From: Mactra quadrangularis
Taxonomy: Eukaryota > Mollusca > Bivalvia > Venerida > Mactridae
Direction: 5' to 3'
DNA length: 64,000 bases
NCBI GenBank assembly: GCA_025267735.1
Contig: CM046299.1
Span: 31,820,887 to 31,884,886, forward strand
Position 1 is the stretch's first letter; each line of letters opens with the position of its first letter. The notes beneath the pieces are model-generated. The model did not search any database and was not told the DNA's origin. It worked only from the letters and a program-made list of their open reading frames with translations. The translations under genes were made by a program, and so were the position numbers. Positions 33,269 through 43,027 of the stretch are shown in pieces.

Positions 33269-34502
33269 GGGTAATTCTACAGAAACTTTCACTTTTGGAC
33301 TGACAAGTTTAATTTATTTTACTACATGATTTTATGACAATTGTTATCGGGCGGATAGGTGCAACACTGTAAGTTAGTTATCCTAGGTTTGCAACAATAG
33401 CAATTCATTTATTCTATTAATATCTTATGTAAAAGATTGGCTAGCAACAAAAATATTCACTACCGCAACGCTATGTTTTTCTTGAATAAAATGACTAGTA
33501 ATAAATATTTTTTATTCAAAACAAGCTGATGTCCCTTTACACAACTATATTCATTTACTTATAATTGGTATATCATAATTTGTTTTAATAACATTGATCT
33601 GGGTCAAAAATGGAAAAGGAAAATTAAATTGATTAAGAAATATATCTTTTCACTTTTGTGTAAAAATAAAACTAACACTGTTAAAAACCAGATCTTTTGA
33701 CAGTACAAAGAAAGTAACATTTTTTCTCTTAAGGTAAGTTGAATCAGCTTGATAACTGTATGCTATGGCAAAACGATGCATAAAACAGTGCCGTTGCGGA
33801 AGTGAACCTCCGTGTTGGTAGTGAATGTATTGTTGCGGTAGGGAAAAAAAAGAGACACTAAATAATCGTTGAACAATTTTAATGCTTAGACCATTTTTAA
33901 AAAGATGACAAATTTAATTTTTCAAACCATCAAACATTTTTTTATATAAACAAAAAAAAACATTCGTAAAACAGGTCTGAAGCACTAATATTTGGGGAAC
34001 AATGTATTTATATATCAAGTTTGTTTTCAAAGTCGGACCAGACAGATTGTTCAATTTGGTAATGCCTGGTACCGATCTTCGTTGGTTCAGGTATTAACGT
34101 AACAAAATTTTCTGCACTATACAAGCACACGTCCTGCATTCTTGGCCAAAAAAATCTGTTTCTTCCTACGGAATGCATCACGTTTACTTCTATTTCACCG
34201 TCAGTGACATCCTGTATAGTACCCGGGTAGGGCTTATCATCATAGGTAACCACACAATACTGACCAATAAATGATTCATCAAAATGTGTTATATCTGAAG
34301 GCAAAACATTTTACATTACAAGTTTTGATGTATAAATATATATAAAATTCCCTAAAGGACAATAATATACCGATCCTATAACAAGTATTACATTTATGAA
34401 GTCACGGGTTTGTACTTGCTATTTTAGCAGGAATTAATCACAACTGACGTACTGCCTTAAAATCACTTGTGCATGCATACCACTTTATCTACTAACATAG
34501 TA
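33269..34502. other. 1.23-kb foreign segment replacing ~135 bp of the LINE
   Basis: LINE identity stops after AAATGTTCT (33268) and resumes near 34503, while + copy bases 40039-40173 have no counterpart. No TIR or target duplication was recognised, so this is an insertion with deletion or an element with unclear ends. It holds a gene-like terminal exon (34008-34294). Confidence 0.6.
34008..34294 (-). CDS. Terminal exon of an uncharacterised (probably transposon-borne) protein
   Basis: A consensus acceptor TTTTGCCTTCAG ends at 34295 on the minus strand. The exon that follows is open for ~94 residues to a stop at 34008. Key stretches: FIGQYCVVTYDDKPYPGTIQ, DGEIEVNVMHSVGRNRFFWP and ENFVTLIPEPTKIGTRHY. 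The pattern (a small beta-rich module with YPG and RNRFFWP signatures near a protein C terminus) resembles a domain I recall from uncharacterised multi-exon proteins common in cnidarians and molluscs and often linked to mobile elements. I cannot name the family. No upstream exon was identified in the 200 bp before LINE sequence resumes, so the exon looks captured or stranded. Low divergence from a coding pattern suggests recent arrival. Confidence 0.5.
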
Positions 34503-34572
34503 ACATGAGTGTTTAATTGAAGTTCTTGGAATACACTCATCAGCTATCTTTGATAGAGTGGACGCAAAAAGA

Positions 34573-35349
34573 TTAGCTTTTTTCCGTAGAGTTGGAAAAA
34601 ACCGGACTTGTTAAATTATCAGAACACAATTTGTTAAATCTTTCCCAGTTCGCTTTAGAGAATTTGTAATAAGAGCGGTTGTTTACTGGAACAGAGTCGT
34701 TTGAAGTTAACAACAATGGAAAGTGGTCACTGCCATATTGTTCGTCTAGCACTGACCATGTAAAATCCAAGTATATTGACGGATGTGATAATGTGAGGTC
34801 TATACAAGAAAAGCTTCCAGTAGCTGGATGTAAGTAAGTCGGTGACTTGTCATCTAAAAGGCATAGTTGAACATTATCAATGAACTTTTCTTTAATGCTG
34901 CCTTTATTATTCGTAGAAGTACTTCCCCATATTTGATTATGCGCATTAAAATCGCCGAGTAGGAAGAATGGTTCTGGGAGTTGTTTAGTTAAATTTTCTA
35001 AGTCTTCAACAGTAATAGATAAATTAGGAGGGAGATATAAGGAGCACACTGTTATAGGTCTGTGCAAAGTTACTTCAACAGCTACGGCTTGCAGATTAGT
35101 ACGTATCTGAATTTGTCGTTGAGGGATACAGTTTGCAACTGCAATTGTTGAGCCACCAGATGCTCTTATTGTGTCCGTACAAATTTTATTATAAAGCGTA
35201 TAGTCTTTAATTGATGTTTTATCATTTGTAGATAGGAATGTTTCTTGAAGACAGACAACTTTCGGGGAGTATTTCGATAATAAAAGAAGTAGATCATTGT
35301 AATTTGATTTAAGACCACGACAATTCCATTGAAGTATAGTTTGACTCAT
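34573..35349 (-). pseudogene. LINE ORF2 5' part: endonuclease domain
   Basis: Starts with MSQTILQWNCRGLKSNYNDL (conserved Asn), then VCLQETFLS (catalytic Glu), LLGDFNAHNQIWGS (Asp/Asn), CIDLTLSHPS and GSDHFPLLL (Asp-His), the exonuclease-endonuclease-phosphatase motifs of APE-type LINE endonucleases. The frame is open from the start codon at 35349 but shifts at about 34575 (SNSTEKS stop), where the + copy reads on. This copy has DFN where the + copy has DYN. Confidence 0.9.
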
Positions 35350-35370
35350 GGTTCAACGAAAAGTAAAAAC

Positions 35371-35995
35371 TTACTTCGGAAACTTAACAGGACTTCGGGC
35401 CGAAGTCCGGGGAGGAGAGCTCTGGACACCCATGTCCTCGTCCTCCATCGACTCGATGTCACTCATAAGAGCATCTAATCGGTTGGAGGACGGGACAGGG
35501 TCCCTCTCCGCCTTCCTAACTCGGTCGGTTAGGACGACCTTCTTTTTGGGTGATTGCCTTTGAATCACCCGTTAGGAGACGGAGAAGCGTATGAGACCCG
35601 CCTCTGAGGTACAGATAAGGTACTTGTAGATGTTGTCTGTGAACTTGTACTTGCTCTGGACGTATTACGTGAAAGAATAGGAGACGGTTTTTGCACTGGA
35701 GTGATTTCAAGAGGAGAACACTTACATAAATTGACCTGCACAGCAGAATCAACCATCTTAACTGGTTTTGATACAGCAGCTGAATAAAAATTATTCTTGG
35801 AACTTTCTACAAGCTTGCGTGCATCAGGAAAAGATAAACTTTGTGTATATTTAACACGGAGAACTTCTTTTTCTGTCTTCCTGACTGAGCAAGAACGGGA
35901 GGTTGCAAAATGATTACCCCCACAGTTTGAACATTTGACATCATTAGAACAGTTTTCAAGCGGACCAGCATGAGAAGTACTACATTTACGGCATA
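35371..35995 (-). pseudogene. LINE ORF1 C-terminal part
   Basis: From 35995 downward: CRKCSTSHAGPLENC and CSNCGGNHFATSRSC zinc-binding motifs, a serine/threonine-rich stretch, then a one-base deletion near 35573 that shifts the frame before VIQRQSPKKK. The last part ends SARSPVKFPK at 35371. The first zinc knuckle lies beyond a MITE, at 36864-36932. Confidence 0.85.
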
Positions 35996-36861
35996 CACTG
36001 AACAAAAGTTCTAATCGATCACTTTTCAATTTTTTATTATTTTATAACGGGCCAATGGATTCTTATTAAATTTTGCAGAGGTGCTTTTTGTGTCATTTTC
36101 TACCGATTTGTGGGAAAAAAATAATTTGATACGGTCCGATGCACTCGATTAGCACACAGTGTGTGCTTTACACTTTTTGACACGAAATGTTCGTGCAGAG
36201 AGTGGTGAGTATTAAATTTCACTTTGCATGAATCCTTGTTAACTTTATAAGTGAAAAAAAAACATAAAACATTGCACGAATGTCGATGCAAGTTCTTGGC
36301 GTAGCCAATGGAATGTTGAATGCTGGAGCCTCTATCAGACCGGTGAGAGTTTGTTTATGGAAATATCTTAAAAAAATATCGAAAAAGTATTGTTTAAATA
36401 AAAAAAATGCTATAATTTTATCATTCTCAATGTGTTCATCCCTATTTCAAGTTGCATGACACTTTAATCGGGTCTTTTCGACAATCTTGACTTTGGACGA
36501 TGTAGCAAGGGACCGAAATCGTTCCATACTGACGCCAAAGACCAAAAACAAAGGTTACAACTTGCCGACAGGATCGACAATCGTGCAATCTTTTATGTTT
36601 TTTCATTTATAAAGTTAACAAGGATTCATGCAAAGTGAAAATTAATAATCACCACTCTCTACACGAACAGTTCGTGCCAAAATATGTAAACCACACCCTG
36701 TGTGCCGATTGAGTGCATCGGACCGTATCAAATTATTTTTTCCCCACAAATCGGTAGAAATTGACACAAAAATCACCTCAGCAAAATTTTATGAAGATCC
36801 ATTGGCCCGTTATGAAATAGTCAAAATTTGAAAAGTGATCGGTTAGAACTTTTGTTCAGTG
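35996..36861. mobile_element. 866-bp mariner-type MITE with verified TA target duplication
   Basis: Ends CACTGAACAAAAGTTCTAAT and, inverted, ATTAGAACTTTTGTTCAGTG-type sequence (one mismatch), flanked by TA at 35994-35995 and 36862-36863. The paralogous empty site in the + LINE (GAGAGAATATATGTCGTAAA, ~38538-38557) has a single TA, which confirms both boundaries. Arms of ~300 bp (35996-36330 and ~36540-36861) fold back almost completely. Only short frames lie inside it, so it is nonautonomous. TA duplication and CACTG ends point to the Tc1/mariner superfamily. Confidence 0.88.
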
Positions 36862-36863
36862 TA

Positions 36864-36932
36864 TATTCTCTCTAGTGCATTTAGTTTCATGATGTCCATA
36901 TTTAAAGCATTTGTAACACTGCATCGGGTTTG
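36864..36932 (-). pseudogene. LINE ORF1 fragment with CCHC zinc knuckle
   Basis: A 69-bp island of LINE sequence between the MITE and the LTR-like element. It encodes on the minus strand the CYKCFKYGHHETKC zinc knuckle present at residues 184-197 of the + copy ORF1. Confidence 0.85.
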
Positions 36933-37067
36933 GTATTGTGACGATCATTGGTACGAAGATACTGGTTTTAACATTGTCTAATGTGACGTCATTTCATCTT
37001 GGTCAAAAGATGCGTTATTACGTCTTAGTTTTAAGACGCTCATTAAATGTAGTTGTACCAAAAAGTA

Positions 37068-37079
37068 TAAAAAGAGAAA
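37068..37079 (+). promoter_or_regulatory. TATA-like box in the LTR-like element
   Basis: GTATAAAAAGAG ~130 bp from the TG end, a usual place for an LTR core promoter. Sequence match only. Confidence 0.35.
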
Positions 37080-37286
37080 AATTAGTTGAATTAGTCAGTC
37101 TGCAGTTGGCAGCAGACTCGCACGTCCGACTCTCTGAGCTCCAGAATTAATTAATTATTATTTATCTACTTCCGGTTATATTAAACTGACTCTGCTAGTC
37201 ATTACAATAGAGACAAGGTATGAGTATGTATTTTATTCAAGCCATCCTAGTAACCTGCACAGAGCATTGCGTTCTGTTGTAGTTGT

Positions 37287-37298
37287 GAAAAGTGACAG
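37287..37298. repeat. Target-site duplication, left copy, of the + LINE
   Basis: GAAAAGTGACAG, identical to 43016-43027 directly after the (CAAA)n tail. Confidence 0.9.
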
Positions 37299-37941
37299 CC
37301 TCCTCTGTTTTTGGGACCTCTCCGCGGTGAGGAGGAGAAACATGTGCCCATTATGTAGGTGCTAGTTGCGCTTGCATGATGGGCATATGGCCAACACCAA
37401 AACTGCCCGTTTGCCGTGGGCAGCGTCCCGTAACCGGGAAAGGAGGATCCTGGTAGTTGAGGGAGACCCAGGGATCTCCAATCTTTCCAACACACTACTT
37501 TGGCCTCTGATTCAGGGTAGACGGGTGTCCAAGTGGGCCCGACTTGGTCAATCGGCTGGTCATGCCTTGCCCTTGAATAGTTGCATACTTGTAAAAGCAA
37601 TTTCATTAATGTAAGTTCAAGTACTCCTTTATGTGCACAATCCCAAAAATAATAAACATTACTCGCATACTTTCAATTAGAAAAACCATATGTGTACTAT
37701 ATTACAATCTGCGTGTACTTACTGAATAGTACTTTTAAGTTTATACGTTCTTAACACCTATTCAAGAAGGCGGTGGCTCATGGGCCAATTGTGTTGATTG
37801 TAATCATTTGCAATTCATGCAAGTATATTTCTCGGGTATCCTTGTGGCGTGGAGGCTGGATATCCGCCTCCATTGCGCTTCCCCTTGTTGGAGTCCGAGG
37901 TGGCTGGGGAACCTGAGGGATGAATCATTAATAACTCAACC
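37299..37941 (+). promoter_or_regulatory. LINE 5' UTR (expected internal promoter)
   Basis: 643 bp, relatively GC-rich, conserved with 44872-45522 (inverted). LINEs of this type carry an internal promoter near the 5' end; none of its elements was identified directly. The antisense frame in this region is a shadow. Confidence 0.5.
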
Positions 37942-39171
37942 ATGGATCCTTTAACCTCTTCTAAAAAACGTAAGTCAGACGAATCACCAAACATTTCAAT
38001 TGAAAAATCAAGTCAATCCTTTCCACGCTTTCTCGTAGTAGAAGCGCTGGGAGATGAAAAACTAGCACAGCTGAACCCGTTTGTAATTGAAAAGACCATT
38101 TCTGCACTCATAGGAACTCCGAAATCGGTCAGGAAGCTCCGTGGTGGAGAACTCCTGATCGAGGTCCAAAGAAAACAACAATCAGATAACTTGCTTAAAT
38201 TAAGATCTTTTTTTAACATTAAATCTTTTTGCACTGCACACAATACCCTCAATTCATCCAAAGGAGTCATTCGCTGCCCTGACCTTGCAGAAATGTCAGA
38301 GGCAGACATAGTAAAAGAGCTAAGCTCTCAATGTGTTTCAAATGCCAAACGTATTCTATCCACCAGAGACGGTAAACGTATTCCCACTCACACATACATT
38401 TTAACTTTTGATACCCCCATTCTTCCATCCACTCTTCGAGTTGGGTATCTCAACGTTCGCGTTGAGATGTACATACCAAACCCGATGCAGTGTTACAAAT
38501 GCTTTAAATATGGACATCATGAAACTAAATGCACTAGAGAGAATATATGTCGTAAATGTAGTACTTCTCATGCTGGTCCGCTTGAAAACTGTTCTAATGA
38601 AGTCAAATGTTCAAACTGTGGGGGTAATCATTTTGCAACCTCCCGTTCTTGCTTAGTCTGGAAGACAGAAAAAGAAGTTCTCCGTGTTAAATATACACAA
38701 AGTTTGTCTTTTCCTGATGCACGCAAGCTTGTAGAAAGTTCCAAGTATAATTCGTATTCAGCTGCTGTATCAAAACCAGTTAAGATGGTTGATTCTGCTG
38801 TGCAGGTAAAATTATGCAAGTGTTCTCCTCTTGAAATCACTCAAGTGCAAAAACCGTCTCCTATTCTTTCACGTAATACGTCCAAAGCAAGTACAAGTTC
38901 ACAGACAACATCTACAAGTACCTCATCTGTACCTCAGAGGCGGGTCTCACAGGCTTCTCCGTCTCCTGAGCGGGTGATTCAAAGGCAATCACCAAAAAAG
39001 AAGGTCGTCCTAACCGACCGAATTAAAAAAGCGGAGAGGGACCCTGTCCCGTCCTCCAACCGATTCGAGGCTCTTATGAGTGACATCAAGTCGATGGAGG
39101 ACGAGGACATGGGTGTCCACAGCTCTCCTCCCCCGACTTCGGCCCGAAGTCCTGTTAAGTTTCCGAAGTAA
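37942..39171 (+). CDS. LINE ORF1: nucleic-acid-binding gag-like protein, intact
   Basis: 409 residues, uninterrupted. The first ~180 residues (including FPRFLVVEALGDEKLAQLNP and IGTPKSVRKLRGGELLIEVQ) resemble the N-terminal region of ORF1 proteins of RNase-H-bearing LINEs. Then come three zinc-binding motifs: CYKCFKYGHHETKC (from residue 184), CRKCSTSHAGPLENC and CSNCGGNHFATSRSC. A low-complexity Ser/Thr stretch (~residues 308-335) and a basic KKKVVL segment follow. The protein is expected to coat the element RNA in the ribonucleoprotein. The ATG follows ACTCAACC and is conserved in the minus copy, where a one-base deletion shortly after it breaks the frame. ORF2 follows 21 nt later in the same frame with TAA and TGA between, so ORF2 would need reinitiation or a bypass. 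Confidence 0.9.
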   Translation: MDPLTSSKKRKSDESPNISIEKSSQSFPRFLVVEALGDEKLAQLNPFVIEKTISALIGTPKSVRKLRGGELLIEVQRKQQSDNLLKLRSFFNIKSFCTAHNTLNSSKGVIRCPDLAEMSEADIVKELSSQCVSNAKRILSTRDGKRIPTHTYILTFDTPILPSTLRVGYLNVRVEMYIPNPMQCYKCFKYGHHETKCTRENICRKCSTSHAGPLENCSNEVKCSNCGGNHFATSRSCLVWKTEKEVLRVKYTQSLSFPDARKLVESSKYNSYSAAVSKPVKMVDSAVQVKLCKCSPLEITQVQKPSPILSRNTSKASTSSQTTSTSTSSVPQRRVSQASPSPERVIQRQSPKKKVVLTDRIKKAERDPVPSSNRFEALMSDIKSMEDEDMGVHSSPPPTSARSPVKFPK

Positions 39172-39192
39172 GTTTTTACTTTTCGTTGAACC

Positions 39193-42100
39193 ATGAGTCA
39201 AACTATACTTCAATGGAATTGTCGTGGTCTTAAGTCAAATTACAACGATCTACTTCTTTTATTATCGAAATACTCCCCGAAAGTTGTCTGTCTTCAAGAA
39301 ACATTCCTATCTACAAATGATAAAACATCAATAAAGGACTATACGCTTTATAATAAAATTTGCACAGACACAATAAGAGCATCTGGTGGCTCAACAATTG
39401 CGGTTGCAAACTGTATCCCTCAACGACAAATTCAGATACGAACTAATCTGCAAGCCGTAGCCGTTGAAGTAACTTTGCACAGACCTATAACAATATGCTC
39501 ATTATATCTCCCTCCCAATTTATCTATAACTGTTGAAGACTTAGAAAATTTAACTAAACAACTCCCAGAACCATTCTTTTTACTCGGCGATTATAATGCG
39601 CATAATCCAATATGGGGAAGTACATCTACGAATAATAAAGGCAGCATTACAGAAAAGTTCATTGATAATGTTCAACTATGCCTTTTAAATAACAAGTCAC
39701 CAACTTACTTACATCCAGCCACTGGAAGTTTTTCTTGCATAGACCTCACATTATCACATCCATCAATATACTTAGATTTTACTTGGTCAGTGCTTGACGA
39801 ACAATATGGCAGTGACCACTTTCCATTGTTGTTAACTTTAAACGACTCTGTTCCAGTAAACAACCGCTCTTATTACAAATTCTCAAAAGCGAACTGGGAA
39901 CAATTTAACAAATTGTGTTCTGATGATTTAACAATCCCGAATTTTTCCAACTCTTCGGATAAAGCTAATCTCTTTGCGTCCACTCTATCAAAGATAGCTG
40001 ATGAGTGTATTCCTAAAACTTCAATGAAAAACTCAAGTAAAATTAAAAAACCATGGTTCAACGATGAGTGCAGAAGATCATATCGGAAACGAAAAGCAGC
40101 ACTTAAGAAATTTCAGGTTTGCCCTACAGCTGCAAATCTAGACAATTATAGAATCCTACGAGCACAAGCTCGTAGAACATTTAAGTTTTCTAAACGTAAA
40201 TCATGGCAGTCATATGTTTCTAAAATTAACGCCAACACTCCAATTAAAAAAGTTTGGGAAGCAGTTCGTAAAATTAATGGTAAACACAAAAAAGTTCCTA
40301 CAGCTCATCTCAAACGTAAAGATTCGAGCGTAGCAAAAACTACAAAAGATATAGCCAACACGCTGGCGGAAACTTTTGAACATAATTCTTCTTAAGCACA
40401 CTATACTGAAGAATTTAAAAAGGTCAAATCTAAGTCGGAAAAACAAAATAATAATTTTCATTCTAACAACGAAGAAGAGTATAACACCCTCTTTACAATT
40501 GACGATTCTATTAAGCATGCCAAAGATACAGCTGCTGGCCCTGATGAAATTTATTATCAATTTTTAAAACACCTCCCATTGGTATCTCAACATTTATTGC
40601 TCGATATTTTTAATGATATATGGATATCTGGTAAAATTCCAGATTCCTGGAAGGAAGCTTTAATAATACCAATACCGAAACCGGGAAAAGACAATACTGA
40701 CCCCCTTAACTACCGACCAATATCTCTAACTAGTTGTATTTGTAAAACCTTTGAACGCATGGTTAATAAAAGACTCATCTGGTATTTAGAATCTAACGGT
40801 ATTATAACAAATTTCCAATCTGGTTTTCGAAAACAGCGAAGTACAAATGATCATTTAGTACGCCTCGAAACATTCATAAGAGAGGCTTTTGTCAATAAAC
40901 AACATGTAGTTTCAATTTTCTTTGATCTTGAGAAAGCTTACGATACAACTTGGAAATATGGTATTCTAAAAGATTTAAAAGACGCCGGACTAAACGGTAG
41001 ACTACCAATGTTGATTTCTAGTTTTCTGTCTGACAGAAGTTTTCAAGTTAAATTAGGATCAACATTATCAGATAGCCACAAACAAGATCAAGGCGTGCCA
41101 CAAGGCAGTATATTATCAGTTACCCTCTTTGGTCTTAAAATTAATAATATTGTTAAGGTTATAAATCCTGGTACAGATTGCTCATTATATGTAGATGACT
41201 TTTTAATCTGTTATCGTTCTAAAAATATTCGAAGTATCGAACGCCAACTACAACAAAACTTGGACAAAATTCAAAAGTGGGCAACAGAAAATGGTTTTAA
41301 ATTTTCCAAGTCAAAAACACAGTTTGTACATTTTTGTCGATTAAGAAAGCATCATAATGATCCTGAACTCTACATTTCTGGCTCAAAAATCCCTGTTGTA
41401 AATGAAGCTAAATTTTTAGGCTTAACATTCGATAAAAAACTATCTTTTATACCACACTTAAAGTCTCTAAAAACTAAATGTATCAAAGCTTTAAATATTC
41501 TTAAAGTACTTTCACATACTGATTGGGGATCTGATTCCCAAACATTACTTAAATTATACAGAAGTCTTGTTCGTTCAAAACTAGATTATGGGTCAATTGT
41601 GTATGGATCAGCACGGAAATCGTACTTGCGAATGCTTGATACATTACATAACCAGGGCTTACGTATCGCCCTTGGTGCATTTAAAACTTCACCAGTTGAA
41701 AGTCTTTATGTTGAAGCTAACGAGCCATCATTAAAATTACGACGACAAAAGCTTTCATTACAATACGCAACTCGAATATCTTCTAACAATAGTAACCCAG
41801 CGCGAAAAGTTGTTTTTCAACCAAATTACATTGATAAATTTGACAACAAACCAAACGAAATTAAACCATTTGGCCTGCGCGTTAAAAACGACTTAGAAAT
41901 GCTTAATATTAACACCTCTACCGTCCTACAGAACTTTGATGAAAATGTCCCTCCTTGGACCTACAACATACCAAACGTTAACATTGATTTGTCAAACTTA
42001 CGTAAATCTATTACCAGCCCAGAGGCCTTCAAATCGGAATTCATTAACATCTTAGGAAAATATAAAGATTGTACACATTTATTTACTGACGGTTCAAAAG

Positions 42101-42870
42101 ATGGTAACAAAGTTGGTTGCGCTGCATATGGAAATTCTTTTGTTGCAAGAATGCGATTGTCTGACCAGGCATCCATATTTACAGCTGAAGTCAAAGCAAT
42201 AGATCTTGCTTTATCATACATATCAAATAGTATTAATAGTAATTTTATCATTTTTTCAGATTCTCTCTCCGTATTATTGGCCATAAAAAATCGTAATTCA
42301 GACAATATTCTTATTAAAAGTTTCGAATTGAAATTGCATGAAATTTTAAAATCTAAAACAGTACACCTCTGCTGGATACCAAGCCATATTGGTATACAAG
42401 GAAATGAAAAAGTTGATATTTTGGCCAAAGAATCTTTAAACCATTAACCAGTGGATATCAAATTGCCAAGCAGTGACTTCAAATGTTCAATAAACACGTT
42501 AATTAAATCAAAATGGCAAACGTCGTGGAACAATGCAAATTTTAATGAATTACGTGACATAAAGCCAACCCTTAATTCATCTTCGTCAATTATATATTCT
42601 AATCGCAGAGATCAAATAGTAATTTCGCGATGTAGAATTGGTCATACTAGATTAACACATTCATACCTTCTCAAAAGAGAAGAAGCACCTAAATGCATAC
42701 CATGTGACGAGCACTTCAATGTAAAACACGTTCTTCTTGACTGTCAGGATCTAAAATACATTCGTGACAAACATTTTAAAGTAAACTCACTTAAAGAACT
42801 TTTTGAATCTGTACCATCATATGCTATACTAAACTTTTTGAAAGAAATAAATGTTTATAATAATATATAG
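39193..42870 (+). pseudogene. LINE ORF2: endonuclease / reverse transcriptase / RNase H, two nonsense codons
   Basis: 1226 codons in one frame. Endonuclease (~39193-39900): WNCRG, LQETF, LLGDYNAHN and GSDHFPLLL motifs. Reverse transcriptase (~40640-41500): IPKPGKDNTDPLNYRPISLT, FDLEKAYDTT, GVPQGSIL, and YVDD at 41188-41199. RNase H (~42070-42440): TDGSKDG (Asp at 42088), AEVKAI (Glu at 42187), FSDSLS (Asp at 42259), and HIGIQGNEKVD. A C-terminal CIPCDEHFNVKHVLLDC zinc motif starts at 42694. All catalytic residues are present. Breaks: TAA at 40393-40395 and TAA at 42445-42447, each at a sense codon in the minus copy, plus loss of three codons near 40506. As it stands it yields an endonuclease-only product; RT activity would require readthrough. 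The low damage implies a fairly recent insertion. Confidence 0.92.
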
Positions 42871-42921
42871 AGTTTTTTTATCATTAATACAGTTTGAATT
42901 ATTAGTATCATTAATGGCTGT

Positions 42922-42955
42922 CGGCGCGATATAACCTTTCTGTGTTGGTGCGCCG
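42922..42955 (+). other. LINE 3'-terminal hairpin, + copy
   Basis: CGGCGC...GCGCCG, 34 nt, followed by TAAAACC and (CAAA)n. Conserved with 28526-28559. Confidence 0.65.
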
Positions 42956-42962
42956 TAAAACC

Positions 42963-43015
42963 CAAACAAACAAACAAACAAACAAACAAACAAACAAACA
43001 AACAAACAAACAAAC
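42963..43015. repeat. (CAAA)13 tail of the + LINE
   Basis: Thirteen uninterrupted CAAA units ending at the target duplication; the minus copy has about five. Short tandem tails rather than poly(A) are typical of I-type and related LINEs. Confidence 0.95.
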
Positions 43016-43027
43016 GAAAAGTGACAG
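43016..43027. repeat. Target-site duplication, right copy, of the + LINE
   Basis: GAAAAGTGACAG; see 37287-37298. Confidence 0.9.

Larger units (their letters stand above)
37299..43015 (+). mobile_element. Nearly full-length non-LTR retrotransposon (I/Jockey-like group with RNase H)
   Basis: 5717 bp bounded by 12-bp duplications. Layout: 5' UTR 37299-37941, ORF1 37942-39171, 21-nt gap, ORF2 39193-42870, short 3' UTR with terminal hairpin, (CAAA)13 tail. The 5' end CCTCCTCTG coincides with that of the minus-strand copy, indicating full length. ORF2 has only two in-frame stops and one in-frame 9-nt deletion relative to the sister copy. APE-type endonuclease plus RNase H plus CCHC ORF1 is typical of the I, Nimb and related clades; exact clade not determined. 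Confidence 0.93.

Noticed and set aside
37247..37614. 119- and 82-residue ORFs near the LINE 5' end (and their inverse at 45207-45589)
   Set aside because: They lie in the LINE 5' UTR, partly run across its boundary, and show no domain; no protein family recognised.
41961..42428. 155-residue minus-strand ORF
   Set aside because: Antisense shadow of the RNase H region of LINE ORF2.
42963..43015. Independent (CAAA)n microsatellite
   Set aside because: Directly follows the LINE 3' end and abuts the target duplication, so it is the element's tail.
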